Origin: G963667425 sp963667425 [NCBI: bacterium] | GTDB lineage: Bacteria; UBP6; UBA1177 | Direction: 5' to 3' | Assembly: GCA_963667425.1 (NCBI GenBank) | Contig: OY763407.1 | Coordinates: 124,001-188,000 of the forward strand | Length of the DNA: 64,000 nt | In this document: positions 40,888-50,079 of the stretch, in pieces | Position numbering within the stretch: the stretch's first letter is position 1 | Layout: each line of letters begins with the position of its first letter | Notes under the pieces: model-generated | What the model saw: only the letters and a program-made list of their open reading frames with translations | What the model was told of the DNA's origin: nothing | Databases searched by the model: none | Program-made: the position numbers and the translations under genes

Positions 40888-43440
40888 CTACAGATTAAAA
40901 GCGATACCAATAGTTGCCATAAAAGGAACCATTGTTACTGTCGCAGATTCCGAATAATCCACTCCATAAATTTTGCCTAAAGAATTTTTGTGCCAGAAAC
41001 CGTAAACACCATTAAATTTTCCATAGGCATCTATTGAGAATTTATTCATAAAGAATCTTCTGGTAACTTTTAAATTAAGTTCATGAACAGCATCCAGTCT
41101 TTCTCCTGTCGGAGAAACATAATATGGAATATATGAATCACTGTCCGAGTTATAACGTGCATAATCTATTTCAGAAGTTGGCGTTCCTGATCTGTATATA
41201 AAATCCAGATTTAATATCCATTCCTTAACAGGCGTTATTTCCACCATAGTTTTAAAAGCATGAGGTACTTCACCATAAGCAGGTCTTTCATCCGCACCAT
41301 CATGATCTGTTACTCTGCTTCTTGTAAACTGATATGCAGCAAGTATTTTTGCCTTGTCTTTCAGTGAAATACCGGCGGATAGCTCAAAGCCTGTTGACCA
41401 TCCTTCTCCAAGATTTGAATAATATGACGGGTTATCTTCATTGGCAGATATCAGGTTGTAAAGCTTTGAATAAAAAACATTGGCACTGAATGTTAAAATA
41501 TTAAATGTTCCATCAATTCCTACAGATGTCTGAAAAGCATATTCAGGTTCCAGATTCGCTGTGCCAAATGGCTCAAGAGACTGATATAGCGGTGCAAGTT
41601 TTGTATATAAACCAGTTCCGGCATTAAGTCTGATATCCTTTATGAATTCCCACAAAGCGGTAATTCTTGGATTAATATTACCAATGCCATACTGAGAATT
41701 ATATCCATCTATAAGATAGGAAAAACCAGGTTTAAGAAAAAGATTGAATTCTTTAAAGTAAATTTCATCCGTTACATATAGCGAAGCTCTTAAATAACCG
41801 TTATCTTTTGATTTTTCAATATCTTCCTCATATTTTCTTGAGAAACCCCAGCTTATATCAGGAAGTGAATATGATGATGAAGCCAGTTCAAAACTGCCGA
41901 TATCAATATTAAGTCCTGCATTAATAGTATGCATGTCATTAAGAAAATATTTTGCTTCGTTCTTTAACTCCATATAATTTCTTTTATATTCAGGTTTTGC
42001 ACTCTCCGTTCCGACATTTGCGGCAAAATTTTCTGAAGCGAAAAGAGGCATGATTTTAAACTGAAACTTCTCTTTTTTAAAGCCCCATTCAATACCCAGA
42101 TGAGAGAATTGAGATTTACTTCCAAAATTATCACTTAATCTGGCATATTCTTCATCTTCAATATTTAGCATTTTAAGCTTGTCAGCAAATGAAGCGGCAT
42201 AAACTAGAAGATAGGCGTTTTTTGAGAAATCATGTCTGAACATTCCGTAAAAGCCGGAAAAATCAGGATATGAAGTGTAGTTAAAATCCTTTTCATCTTC
42301 AAAAGCAGAAACTGCAAAATGATCAAGAGATGAAGATGTAAGTGAAACAATAAAAGAATCATTGTCATCTATTCTTGCAGAAATGGCAAGTTCTGATTTT
42401 ATAAAATCTATGTTTAAATGACCATGATTTTTCTCATCTGTCTGAGTAGCCGTAAATTCAGTCACACCACCGATACTGTTCGTATATTCGGAAGTGTATC
42501 CTCCATTTTTATGGGTATTCTGATTTAAAATAGAATTATCTATAAGCTGTGAAAATCCATAATAATGATAAAGGAAAGGCACTTTGTGTCCATTAAGATA
42601 CATTGCATCACCCGACACAACATTTCCGCCTCTGGAAAGATCTGAACCTGAAGGTCCGTAAGGGGAGTATGCTCTTATTTCTTCCTTTTTATATTGTGAA
42701 TTCGACGCTTTTTTTTCTGTCTCAATTACAGGTGCAGGTACAGTATTTTCAGGAATCACTGTTTCAACAGGTTTATTTTCCTCATTTTGAACTGTCGGCG
42801 TATTTTCTTTCTGAACATTCTCCTCTTTAACAACTTTACTTTTCAAAGCATCAAGAGAGTTTGTTCCATTTTGATTTTTTTCAACCGGTTGCAACGGTTT
42901 GGCTGGAACAACAGCATTCTGAACATTTTTATCATTATTTTCCGGTTTAGGAACAGCTGCGGGCAGAGTTTTTTCAGGCACTCTTTTCTCCAGTGAAGGA
43001 GGAATTACAAGTTTATTCTGTTTAACAGGTTCTACCTTGACAGGTTTTTTTTCTGCAACACTCTTTTTAACAGTATCTTTTTTTTGAGGCTGCATTTTTA
43101 CAGCCTTTTTATCAATAGCAGGAACAGCTTTCTTAAGCGGTTTTGTAATTTTCTTTACAGGCTTTGGAGACGGCGCTTTTTTAACTGGCGGCACAAGTGC
43201 AGGCTCTGCATTTTTAACTGAAGACTTTTCTGTTGCTTTTTTCTTCTCAACAGTTTTCTTTTCTTTTTTATTTTCTTTCTTTTCCTCTTTTTGCTCTTCT
43301 TTTTTCTGTTCCTCGTTCTTTTCTGATTTCTTTTTTTCTACAGAACCAATTTCTTCCGGCTCAAATTTTGTAGGAGCAGAAAAAAGAGAAAATGTGGAAA
43401 ACAAAATTATTATGAATAATAAAAAAGTAATTTTTCTCAT
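40888..43440 (-). CDS. TonB-dependent receptor with a long Lys/Pro-rich N-terminal extension
   Basis: 850 residues from the ATG at 43440 (GAGGAC upstream; a TTG in front overlaps that site). A signal peptide is followed by about 220 residues of Lys/Glu, then Lys/Pro/Val-rich low complexity (KKAPSPKPVKKITKP), looking like the periplasm-spanning part of TonB. A plug-like region follows (AMYLNGHKVPFLYHYYGFSQLIDNSIL...GGYTSEYTNSIGGV), and then a beta-barrel ending in a C-terminal aromatic (IGIAFNL). The 'NGHxVPFLYH' plug is typical of receptors in myxobacteria-like lineages. Substrate unknown. It is the first gene of a four-gene operon ending in pilT. Confidence 0.82.
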   Translation of the reverse strand: MRKITFLLFIIILFSTFSLFSAPTKFEPEEIGSVEKKKSEKNEEQKKEEQKEEKKENKKEKKTVEKKKATEKSSVKNAEPALVPPVKKAPSPKPVKKITKPLKKAVPAIDKKAVKMQPQKKDTVKKSVAEKKPVKVEPVKQNKLVIPPSLEKRVPEKTLPAAVPKPENNDKNVQNAVVPAKPLQPVEKNQNGTNSLDALKSKVVKEENVQKENTPTVQNEENKPVETVIPENTVPAPVIETEKKASNSQYKKEEIRAYSPYGPSGSDLSRGGNVVSGDAMYLNGHKVPFLYHYYGFSQLIDNSILNQNTHKNGGYTSEYTNSIGGVTEFTATQTDEKNHGHLNIDFIKSELAISARIDDNDSFIVSLTSSSLDHFAVSAFEDEKDFNYTSYPDFSGFYGMFRHDFSKNAYLLVYAASFADKLKMLNIEDEEYARLSDNFGSKSQFSHLGIEWGFKKEKFQFKIMPLFASENFAANVGTESAKPEYKRNYMELKNEAKYFLNDMHTINAGLNIDIGSFELASSSYSLPDISWGFSRKYEEDIEKSKDNGYLRASLYVTDEIYFKEFNLFLKPGFSYLIDGYNSQYGIGNINPRITALWEFIKDIRLNAGTGLYTKLAPLYQSLEPFGTANLEPEYAFQTSVGIDGTFNILTFSANVFYSKLYNLISANEDNPSYYSNLGEGWSTGFELSAGISLKDKAKILAAYQFTRSRVTDHDGADERPAYGEVPHAFKTMVEITPVKEWILNLDFIYRSGTPTSEIDYARYNSDSDSYIPYYVSPTGERLDAVHELNLKVTRRFFMNKFSIDAYGKFNGVYGFWHKNSLGKIYGVDYSESATVTMVPFMATIGIAFNL

Positions 43441-43538
43441 TAAGTCCTCGAACAGCAAGTTTCTTAAATTCAGAGAATAATAACATCATGGCAGGTTCAA
43501 GTCAAAAAAAGAGGCGTTAAGAATATCTCAAAACATCA

Positions 43539-44621
43539 TTACAGATTTTCTTTTTTCCCCGTTTTAAGAAGTTCATAGTGACAAAGCTTTATATTTTCCC
43601 CGTCCTGATCCCAGAGATGCATCGGACCGCCTTCACATAAAGACCATTCTGAACAGTGTTCGCAAAGCCCCTTCTTTTTCCATTTTCTATCTCTGTATAA
43701 TTCATACTTGTTTTCCCAAATATCGGTAAATGAATCATTAAAAACATTCCCCTGCCTGAAATCTCTTGAAATATTAGGACAAGCAAGAATATCTCCGTTT
43801 ACCATAATTCCACTTACATTGATTCCAGCCATACAGAAAAACTCTTTATTTCTTATACCGTTTTCAAATTCACAACCTAAATATCCTGAATCTGCATATG
43901 TAACTTTTATTTTCTTTCTATCCCTGAACTCAGCTATTTTATCGCAAAGATGCGCAAACTGCTTTGGTGTAAGAAAAAGTTCTTGATTTAAAGGGGCTCT
44001 GCCAATAGGTTCAATTATTGTAAGTCTCCATTTTTTTAAACCAAGAGCAACCACAAGATCATATATTTCATCAAGTTCATCAATATTCCTCTGATTTACA
44101 CAGGTAATAACGTCCATGGCACGCCAGAAAGGATTTTGAACCAGCATGGAAATTGCGTTGACAACTCTTTTAAAACTTCTTGGATTTCCTCTAAGCCAGT
44201 TATGACTTTTTTCAAGACCATCAAGACTGAAAGTTATGCTGTGAAGTCCGGCCTGATGAGCATTTTTCACAGCATCCTTGTCCCATGCCATTCCATTTGA
44301 AACCATTCCCCACGGAAATTCAAGGTCATAAATAGCTCTTCCAAGTTTCCACAAGCCAGGATAAACAAGAGGTTCTCCACCAGAAAGAACAACTGTTATT
44401 TTTTTGCTGTCATATTTACTTTTTATTTCTTTAAGAACTTCAAGTATTTTTTCAGCAGGCAGATCCTTTACACCTGTTGCCTTGACACAATCACTACCAC
44501 AGTGAAGACATTCAAGATTACATCTGTGAGTAAGTTCAAAAAAAATATATTTCAGTTCATGAAGCTTTTTTTCATAACGATGTTTTAAAGGAATAAAAGT
44601 TCTCTGTAATTTTGTCTGCAT
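43539..44621 (-). CDS. Radical SAM/SPASM protein (rSAM/lipoprotein-system type)
   Basis: 360 residues from the ATG at 44621 (AGGAGC upstream). The radical SAM cluster is Cys34-x3-Cys38-x2-Cys41 (THRCNLECLHC), followed by GSDC, a mark of the family described as 'rSAM/lipoprotein system' (TIGR04133) as I recall it. The C-terminal SPASM cysteines are visible: CMAGINVSGIMVNGDILACPN and LCEHCSEWSLCEGG. SPASM enzymes modify peptides or oxidise protein side chains. No obvious precursor peptide lies nearby. Confidence 0.82.
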   Translation of the reverse strand: MQTKLQRTFIPLKHRYEKKLHELKYIFFELTHRCNLECLHCGSDCVKATGVKDLPAEKILEVLKEIKSKYDSKKITVVLSGGEPLVYPGLWKLGRAIYDLEFPWGMVSNGMAWDKDAVKNAHQAGLHSITFSLDGLEKSHNWLRGNPRSFKRVVNAISMLVQNPFWRAMDVITCVNQRNIDELDEIYDLVVALGLKKWRLTIIEPIGRAPLNQELFLTPKQFAHLCDKIAEFRDRKKIKVTYADSGYLGCEFENGIRNKEFFCMAGINVSGIMVNGDILACPNISRDFRQGNVFNDSFTDIWENKYELYRDRKWKKKGLCEHCSEWSLCEGGPMHLWDQDGENIKLCHYELLKTGKKENL

Positions 44622-44856
44622 AATGAGCTCCTGAATATAAATCTTTTTTAGCCAATCAAGTATATACAACTACATCTTTGTGTCAAAAAGTTTACAAAAA
44701 AAATCATGCATTTATAAAAAGCTCAAATTACAGCATAAAAATCTGATATCTTTTCCTAACAAAAATAAAACATTTTTTCAAAATCGGACACTTTTTTTTT
44801 GACTTGCAAAAGGTTTTGAATGAAACTGTTCCAGATTTTTACTTTCGGAGGAAAAA

Positions 44857-46254
44857 ATGTTTAAAGCTTTGCTCAATTACTTCGCAGAATTCAAGATTCT
44901 GAAAACAGTCAGTAAGGATTTCTGGCTGGCAAACCTTATCCAGCTTTTTGATGGACTTGCCTATTTCTCTATGATTATTGTTCTTTCAATGTATCTCACA
45001 GACAATGTAGGTTTCAGTGATATGGAAACAGGTATGTGGCAGGGAGTTTTCTTTCTGTTCATAACTGCATTTATGTTTGCAGTAGGATCTATATGTGATG
45101 TTTTGGGTATAAAAAAGTCTTTATATCTTGGAATTGGAATTCTTGGAATATCAAGACTTGCGCTTGCAGTAGCACCTCTTTTTCTCGAAGGAAAAATGCT
45201 TGTTGCAGCTGTTATAGCATCTCTTGTTGCAATGGCACTCGGAACATCAACAATGGCTCCTGTTGTAACTGCGGCAGTAAGAAGATTCACAAGCAAACAG
45301 AATCGTGGAACAGGCTTTAATATGTATTATCTTATAATGAACATTGGAGCTATTTTTGCAGGATTTGCTGTTACAGACGGTCTTAGAAAAACTTTCGGAA
45401 CTATAAACGGCAACCTTGCTATTTTAGCTTTCGGATTTATTTGTGCAGTAATAACTCTTTTAATAACATTCTTTATAAATGAAGACAATTATGCTGAACC
45501 GGATGAAAAAATAGTAAATACCGGAGAATTAAAAAGACCACTTAAAATATTTAGTGAAGTATGGAAAGAAAAACCATTCCAGCTGCTTACACTTTTCCTC
45601 ATTCTTACACTCGGAGTCCGTCTTGTTTTTACACACCAGTCAATGGTTATGCCTAAATACTATCTAAGAACAATGTTCAACGATTTTAACCTTGGAGCAT
45701 ACAATTCTCTTAATCCACTTATAATCGTTGTGGGACTTATTGTTATTATTCCTATTATAAATAAATTTGATGTACTCAAGCTTATTATTGTCGGTATGTT
45801 TGTATCTGCATTTTCTCTTCTCTTTATGGCACTCCCAATCGAATGGACACTTGCAATTCCTGGAATTGACAACTTAAATCAGGCATACACATTTATTTTC
45901 GTTGCACAAATTCTTGTTTTTGCTATTGGTGAGCTTATTTTCTCCCCAAGATTTACCGAATACACAGCATCTGTAGCGCCTGCAGATAAAGTTGCTTCAT
46001 ACATGGCGCTGTCTGCTCTTCCAATGTTTATAGCAAGACCAATAAACGGATTTGTAAGCGGTATTTTAATCTCAAATTACAGTTATGATGGAATAAGAGC
46101 AAAAATAGATGCAGGTTCTCTTGCATATAACCAGACACCTGAATTTATGTGGATGATATATTTCGGGCTGGCGTTACTAAGTCCTCTTCTTGTTGTCATA
46201 TTCAAGAAAAAACTTTCCGTTTCAGCTGTATCTCAACCATCAGAAGAGCACTAG
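44857..46254 (+). CDS. MFS transporter
   Basis: 465 residues with about 12 TM helices. The MFS layout is clear: WLANLIQLFDGLAYFSMIIVLSMYL (TM1), GSICDVLGIKKSLYLG (motif A-like loop), MGTSTMAPVVTAAVRRF and a long central loop (EDNYAEPDEK). The N-terminal sequence is reminiscent of POT/PTR peptide transporters, but the ExxERFxYY motif is absent, so the substrate is unknown. TTCGGAGGAA precedes the ATG. It is 10 nt from the ankyrin gene and probably cotranscribed with it. Confidence 0.82.
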   Translation: MFKALLNYFAEFKILKTVSKDFWLANLIQLFDGLAYFSMIIVLSMYLTDNVGFSDMETGMWQGVFFLFITAFMFAVGSICDVLGIKKSLYLGIGILGISRLALAVAPLFLEGKMLVAAVIASLVAMALGTSTMAPVVTAAVRRFTSKQNRGTGFNMYYLIMNIGAIFAGFAVTDGLRKTFGTINGNLAILAFGFICAVITLLITFFINEDNYAEPDEKIVNTGELKRPLKIFSEVWKEKPFQLLTLFLILTLGVRLVFTHQSMVMPKYYLRTMFNDFNLGAYNSLNPLIIVVGLIVIIPIINKFDVLKLIIVGMFVSAFSLLFMALPIEWTLAIPGIDNLNQAYTFIFVAQILVFAIGELIFSPRFTEYTASVAPADKVASYMALSALPMFIARPINGFVSGILISNYSYDGIRAKIDAGSLAYNQTPEFMWMIYFGLALLSPLLVVIFKKKLSVSAVSQPSEEH

Positions 46255-46264
46255 GGAGGCAACT

Positions 46265-46909
46265 ATGAATAGAAAATACAAAATGATTATCGTTGATGCA
46301 ATGATACTTTTTGCAATAAGCGGTGTAATTGCCGCCGCAATGCTCCTTACACAAAGATTAATTCAGGGAAAAAGCAGTCTTGAAAATCTTATGATAACAA
46401 CCATTATACAAAGCAATAAAGAAAAAACAGAAGCTGCTTATAATGAAAACAAAGAACTCATCAATCAGGCTGATGAAAATGGCAGAACACCTCTTATGTG
46501 GGTCGCATACATAAATTTCAGAGATGACAATAACAGAAAGTCAACAGAAGAAAAAAGAGTTGGCATAGCCAAATTTCTCATTGAAAAAGGTGCTGATATA
46601 AAAGCTGTTGACAATGACAAATGGAGTACTCTCCACTGGGCAGCATGGTCTGGTTTACCGGCAATTGCAGAAGAACTTATTAACGCCGGAATTGAAATGT
46701 CTGGAGCAGATAAAGATGGAAATACACCTCTTATGCTTGCATCAATAAGAGGAAATGCTGATGTTGCAAAAATTCTTGTTGAAAAAGGAGCCGATAAAAC
46801 ACTCAAAAACAAAAACGGCAAAACAGCTCTTGAACTTGCTACTGAGAATAAAGCAGCCTACAAAGAAAAAGCAACATCTTATGATGAAATAATATCCATT
46901 CTTCAATAA
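46265..46909 (+). CDS. Membrane-anchored ankyrin-repeat protein
   Basis: 214 residues from the ATG at 46265 (AGGGAGG upstream). An N-terminal TM helix (about 8-27, MIIVDAMILFAISGVIAAAML) is followed by three or four ankyrin repeats (ADENGRTPLMWVAYI, NDKWSTLHWAAWSGLPAIAEELI, DKDGNTPLMLASIRGNADVAKIL, NKNGKTALELA). It probably displays a protein-binding solenoid in the periplasm. Its location directly after the MFS gene suggests a joint function. Confidence 0.82.
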   Translation: MNRKYKMIIVDAMILFAISGVIAAAMLLTQRLIQGKSSLENLMITTIIQSNKEKTEAAYNENKELINQADENGRTPLMWVAYINFRDDNNRKSTEEKRVGIAKFLIEKGADIKAVDNDKWSTLHWAAWSGLPAIAEELINAGIEMSGADKDGNTPLMLASIRGNADVAKILVEKGADKTLKNKNGKTALELATENKAAYKEKATSYDEIISILQ

Positions 46910-46947
46910 AACACATATAAAATCTTGCTTTTCAATTTATAAAAAAC

Positions 46948-46975
46948 TTGATACACGTTTTTTTTTCTCTAGAAT
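46948..46975 (+). promoter_or_regulatory. Promoter of the small Cys-rich lipoprotein gene
   Basis: TTGATA (46948-46953), 16-nt spacer, TAGAAT (46970-46975), about 40 nt before the ATG at 47016. Confidence 0.5.
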
Positions 46976-47015
46976 AACTGCAGGAGTTTGTTTAACCCTT
47001 TAAAAGGAGTCCTTT

Positions 47016-47390
47016 ATGAAGTACATTATTGTTTTATTGTCTGTAATGTTAATGCTTTTATCATGTGGCGGTGAAGATTCGGATAACGAAAATACTGACG
47101 GTACAACCCCTGAAAATTTTGAAAAGTATACCAAAGAGATTTCAACAGCTATGTGTAATAAAATGTTCAACTGTGAAGAAGCTGGTGATGCTGAAAGCTT
47201 TTACGGTTCTTTTGATGCATGTGTGGAATCATTTATGGTCCGCTTTGATCCAAGTGCATGCAAAGCAATAAACGAAACAGCTGTAAACGATTGCGTTTCA
47301 TGTACGAATGACACTCCATGTTCCGAATATTATGCAGACGAATTTGATGGATGTGATGAATACTGCAATGACAGCCTTTGCATTAACTAA
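47016..47390 (+). CDS. Small Cys-rich lipoprotein
   Basis: 124 residues. The signal peptide ends in LLSC (Cys17), then a short Asp/Glu/Asn linker. The mature part has ten cysteines (for example MCNKMFNCEE, DACVESF, DPSACKAI, CVSCTNDTPCSEY, CDEYCNDSLC), expected to form disulfides in the periplasm or at the surface. The 'xxC-x4-C' start of the domain with a later 'ACxxAI' resembles small Cys-rich lipoproteins common in Myxococcota. Function unknown. AAGGAG precedes the ATG. Confidence 0.75.
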   Translation: MKYIIVLLSVMLMLLSCGGEDSDNENTDGTTPENFEKYTKEISTAMCNKMFNCEEAGDAESFYGSFDACVESFMVRFDPSACKAINETAVNDCVSCTNDTPCSEYYADEFDGCDEYCNDSLCIN

Positions 47391-47424
47391 ATAAGTTAAA
47401 TTTACATTTATTTTTTATCCTCAA

Positions 47425-47452
47425 TTTACTTTTAATCTTTAATTACTATACT
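47425..47452 (+). promoter_or_regulatory. Promoter of the HD-hydrolase gene
   Basis: TTTACT (47425-47430), 16-nt spacer, TATACT (47447-47452), 35 nt before the ATG at 47488. Confidence 0.42.
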
Positions 47453-47487
47453 TTACACAGTTAATTTGTTTTATGGAGGTAAAACAC

Positions 47488-48288
47488 ATGGTTTCTCCTA
47501 AAGAAAAAGCTTTAGATAATAAACTTTTAAAAATGCTTGATGGTATTCCTCTTCAGGTTGCCGAAATGATAATAACTGATCCTGAAGTAAAAGCTCTTCA
47601 GGATTATGCAAATACAGTATCAATAAGAAGGCTCAACTACAATGATCACGGACCTGTTCATATGCTTCAGGTTGCAGTTAATGCAATCAAAATGATAAAT
47701 GTTCTTACAGAGTCAGGAGTTAAACTTAATCTCGAAAAAGAGGAAATAGGAACAGTTGAAGAAAGCAAAGTCGCAGTAATAATGGCAGCTCTTTTACATG
47801 ATGTCGGAATGACCGTTGGAAGACAGAATCATGAGCGAAACGGGCTGTTATTTGCACTTCCGATAATAGACAAAGTTCTCTCAGCTGTTTATTCTGATGA
47901 CATAACAAAGAAAGTAATACTTCGTTCAATGGCAATTGAGGGAATTTCAGGTCATATGGGAACTCAGAAAATACATTCTCTTGAAGCAGGAACAATACTT
48001 GTTGCTGATGGCTGTGACATGAAAAAGGGAAGAGCAAGAATTCCGATAATGATAAACGACTCGCCTAAGGTTGGTGATATTCATCAGTATTCCGCAGCGG
48101 CAATTGAAGATGTAAGAATTTTAAAAGGTGAAGAAAGACCAATTAAAATAGAAATAGAAATGAATGCTTCGGTTGGTTTTCATCAGGTTGAGGAAGTTCT
48201 TCTTACAAAAATAGCAGCAAGTCCGCTTAAAGAATATATCGAGCTTTATGCATGGGTTACAGGAAGGGATGTAAAACAGTACTTATAG
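47488..48288 (+). CDS. HD-domain metal-dependent phosphohydrolase
   Basis: 266 residues from the ATG at 47488 (GGAGGT 7 nt upstream; an ATG at 47473 overlaps that site). HD superfamily ligands are visible: NDHGPVHMLQV (first His), MAALLHDVGMTVGRQNHERNG (the HD pair and a following His) and LVADGCDMKKGRARI (C-terminal Asp). Such proteins hydrolyse phosphate esters or cyclic nucleotides; the substrate is unknown. Single gene, convergent with the kinase gene. Confidence 0.85.
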   Translation: MVSPKEKALDNKLLKMLDGIPLQVAEMIITDPEVKALQDYANTVSIRRLNYNDHGPVHMLQVAVNAIKMINVLTESGVKLNLEKEEIGTVEESKVAVIMAALLHDVGMTVGRQNHERNGLLFALPIIDKVLSAVYSDDITKKVILRSMAIEGISGHMGTQKIHSLEAGTILVADGCDMKKGRARIPIMINDSPKVGDIHQYSAAAIEDVRILKGEERPIKIEIEMNASVGFHQVEEVLLTKIAASPLKEYIELYAWVTGRDVKQYL

Positions 48289-48303
48289 AGACCTTAAAAA
48301 CTA

Positions 48304-49977
48304 TCAGTATTTAAAAACCGAATCACCGATAAATTCACGTATTATAGAATTTCTTGGCACAGATTTAAACTCATCATCCATTGATTTAAAGAAAGAAAGA
48401 AATTTAAGCAGTCTCTTTGCTTCAATATATGCAACAGAATCTTCAGGAATAGCTTTTAAAAGAGGTTCCGCATATGACTTAAGGAAAGAAAATTCATAAA
48501 CAAGTGAAGTATTAAACATAATATCTGCCTGTTCCTGGAATGGGAAAATATTTTTTTCTTCACCTCTTCTTACAGAAGCCCATCTTAAAAGAGTTTTTTC
48601 AGCTGAATAACCTCTGAACTGAGAATCTCGTACAATTCTTCTGAGCAATCTGTTGTCGGTTGTAGGAATTCTGTTATGAGTATCAATATTAAGCTGAGTT
48701 AAAGCACTGACATAAACCTTATAAATATTTCTTTGGGGAATATGAGGATAAAGTTCAGGATTGAGTCCGTGAATACCTTCAACAAGCAGTATCTGATTTT
48801 CTTCCAGACGAAGTTTTTTCCCGCTTTTTAAGCTTTTTCCACTTGCAAAATCATATCTTGGAAGCTCAACTTCCTTACCATTCATCAAATCTATCACATT
48901 TTGACTGAAAAGTTCTGTATCTATTGCCTTAATAGACTCAAAATCATGCTTCCCATCTTCATCAAGCGGTGTTTTTTCCCTGTCAATGAAGTAATCATCA
49001 AGAGAAATAAGGAAAGGTTTAAAACCATTTATTCTAAGCTCTATCTCAAGCCTTTTCGCAGTTGTTGTTTTTCCTGAGCTGCTTGGTCCTGCAATTGAAA
49101 CGACTTTTATAGCTTCTCTTCTTCTTGCAATTTCATCTGCAATGACAGCAAGTTTCTTCTCATGAAGAGCCTCGGCAATAAGAATCGTCTCTCTTCCACG
49201 TCCTTCACTTAATGCCATACCAAGTTTACCGCAATCTTCAAGCTCCATAATATCAAGCCAGCGATTATTTTCTTCAATAATGCTGAAAAATTTCGGACTA
49301 TCCTTAAAAGCCGGAAGAGATAAAGGATCAAATTCGTCAGGTACAAGCAAAATAATACCATGTTTATAATAATTAAGCTTAAATTTGTGTATTAAACCGG
49401 TTGACGGAGCAAGATAACCGAAAAAGTAATCTTTCATCCCATCAAGAGTATGAATACTTGAATCTTCGGATTCTCTTATTGAAAAAAGTCTTGCTCTGTC
49501 GTAAAGACCTTCTTCCTCAAAAATCTTTATTGCATCTTTAGTATGAATTCTTTCTCTTTTTATAGGCATATTTTTGGCGATAATCTCATGCATTCTATTT
49601 TCTATAGCTTCAACTTCCTCAGCTCTTATCCAGCTTAATCCGCTAAAATGACAGAAAAAACCGTTACCAATTGAATATTCAATATGAAGATCAGCATGAG
49701 GAAAAATATCTTTTGCCGCTTTTACCAGAATGAAGGAAATTGTTCTGATGAAAATCCTCCGACCGTCTCTATCCCTGCATGTTAAAAATTTAAGATTGCC
49801 GCCATTCTTTATTTCACTATCAAGAGAGACAATTTTGTTATTCATTGCCGCACCGAGAATTGGAAGATCGTACATTGTCCGATATTCCGAAATAAGTGAA
49901 TTAAAAGTAGTCCCTTCAGCTAATTCAAGTTCCTTTACATTGGAAGGAGAAATTTCAAGAGTGACTTTAAGTACCAT
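48304..49977 (-). CDS. TGS-domain nucleoside (uridine-type) kinase
   Basis: 557 residues from the ATG at 49977 (AAGGAG upstream). The N-terminal TGS domain (about 1-60) is followed by a region like the ThrRS second domain (about 70-200) and a C-terminal P-loop kinase with Walker A SIAGPSSSGKTTTAKRL (about 280-296) and a lid region. This is the 'uridine kinase-like, ThrRS-N fusion' family found in Thermotoga and many anaerobes, expected to phosphorylate a nucleoside. The role of the tRNA-synthetase-like part is not established. Confidence 0.87.
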   Translation of the reverse strand: MVLKVTLEISPSNVKELELAEGTTFNSLISEYRTMYDLPILGAAMNNKIVSLDSEIKNGGNLKFLTCRDRDGRRIFIRTISFILVKAAKDIFPHADLHIEYSIGNGFFCHFSGLSWIRAEEVEAIENRMHEIIAKNMPIKRERIHTKDAIKIFEEEGLYDRARLFSIRESEDSSIHTLDGMKDYFFGYLAPSTGLIHKFKLNYYKHGIILLVPDEFDPLSLPAFKDSPKFFSIIEENNRWLDIMELEDCGKLGMALSEGRGRETILIAEALHEKKLAVIADEIARRREAIKVVSIAGPSSSGKTTTAKRLEIELRINGFKPFLISLDDYFIDREKTPLDEDGKHDFESIKAIDTELFSQNVIDLMNGKEVELPRYDFASGKSLKSGKKLRLEENQILLVEGIHGLNPELYPHIPQRNIYKVYVSALTQLNIDTHNRIPTTDNRLLRRIVRDSQFRGYSAEKTLLRWASVRRGEEKNIFPFQEQADIMFNTSLVYEFSFLKSYAEPLLKAIPEDSVAYIEAKRLLKFLSFFKSMDDEFKSVPRNSIIREFIGDSVFKY

Positions 49978-50079
49978 ATAAACTCCTTTTTTAACACCAT
50001 AAAAAGATCTGTACATTAAAGATAATTAAAAACAAGATTAAAGTCAAAAAGAATAAATGATGAAAGAAATTGTTTTACT

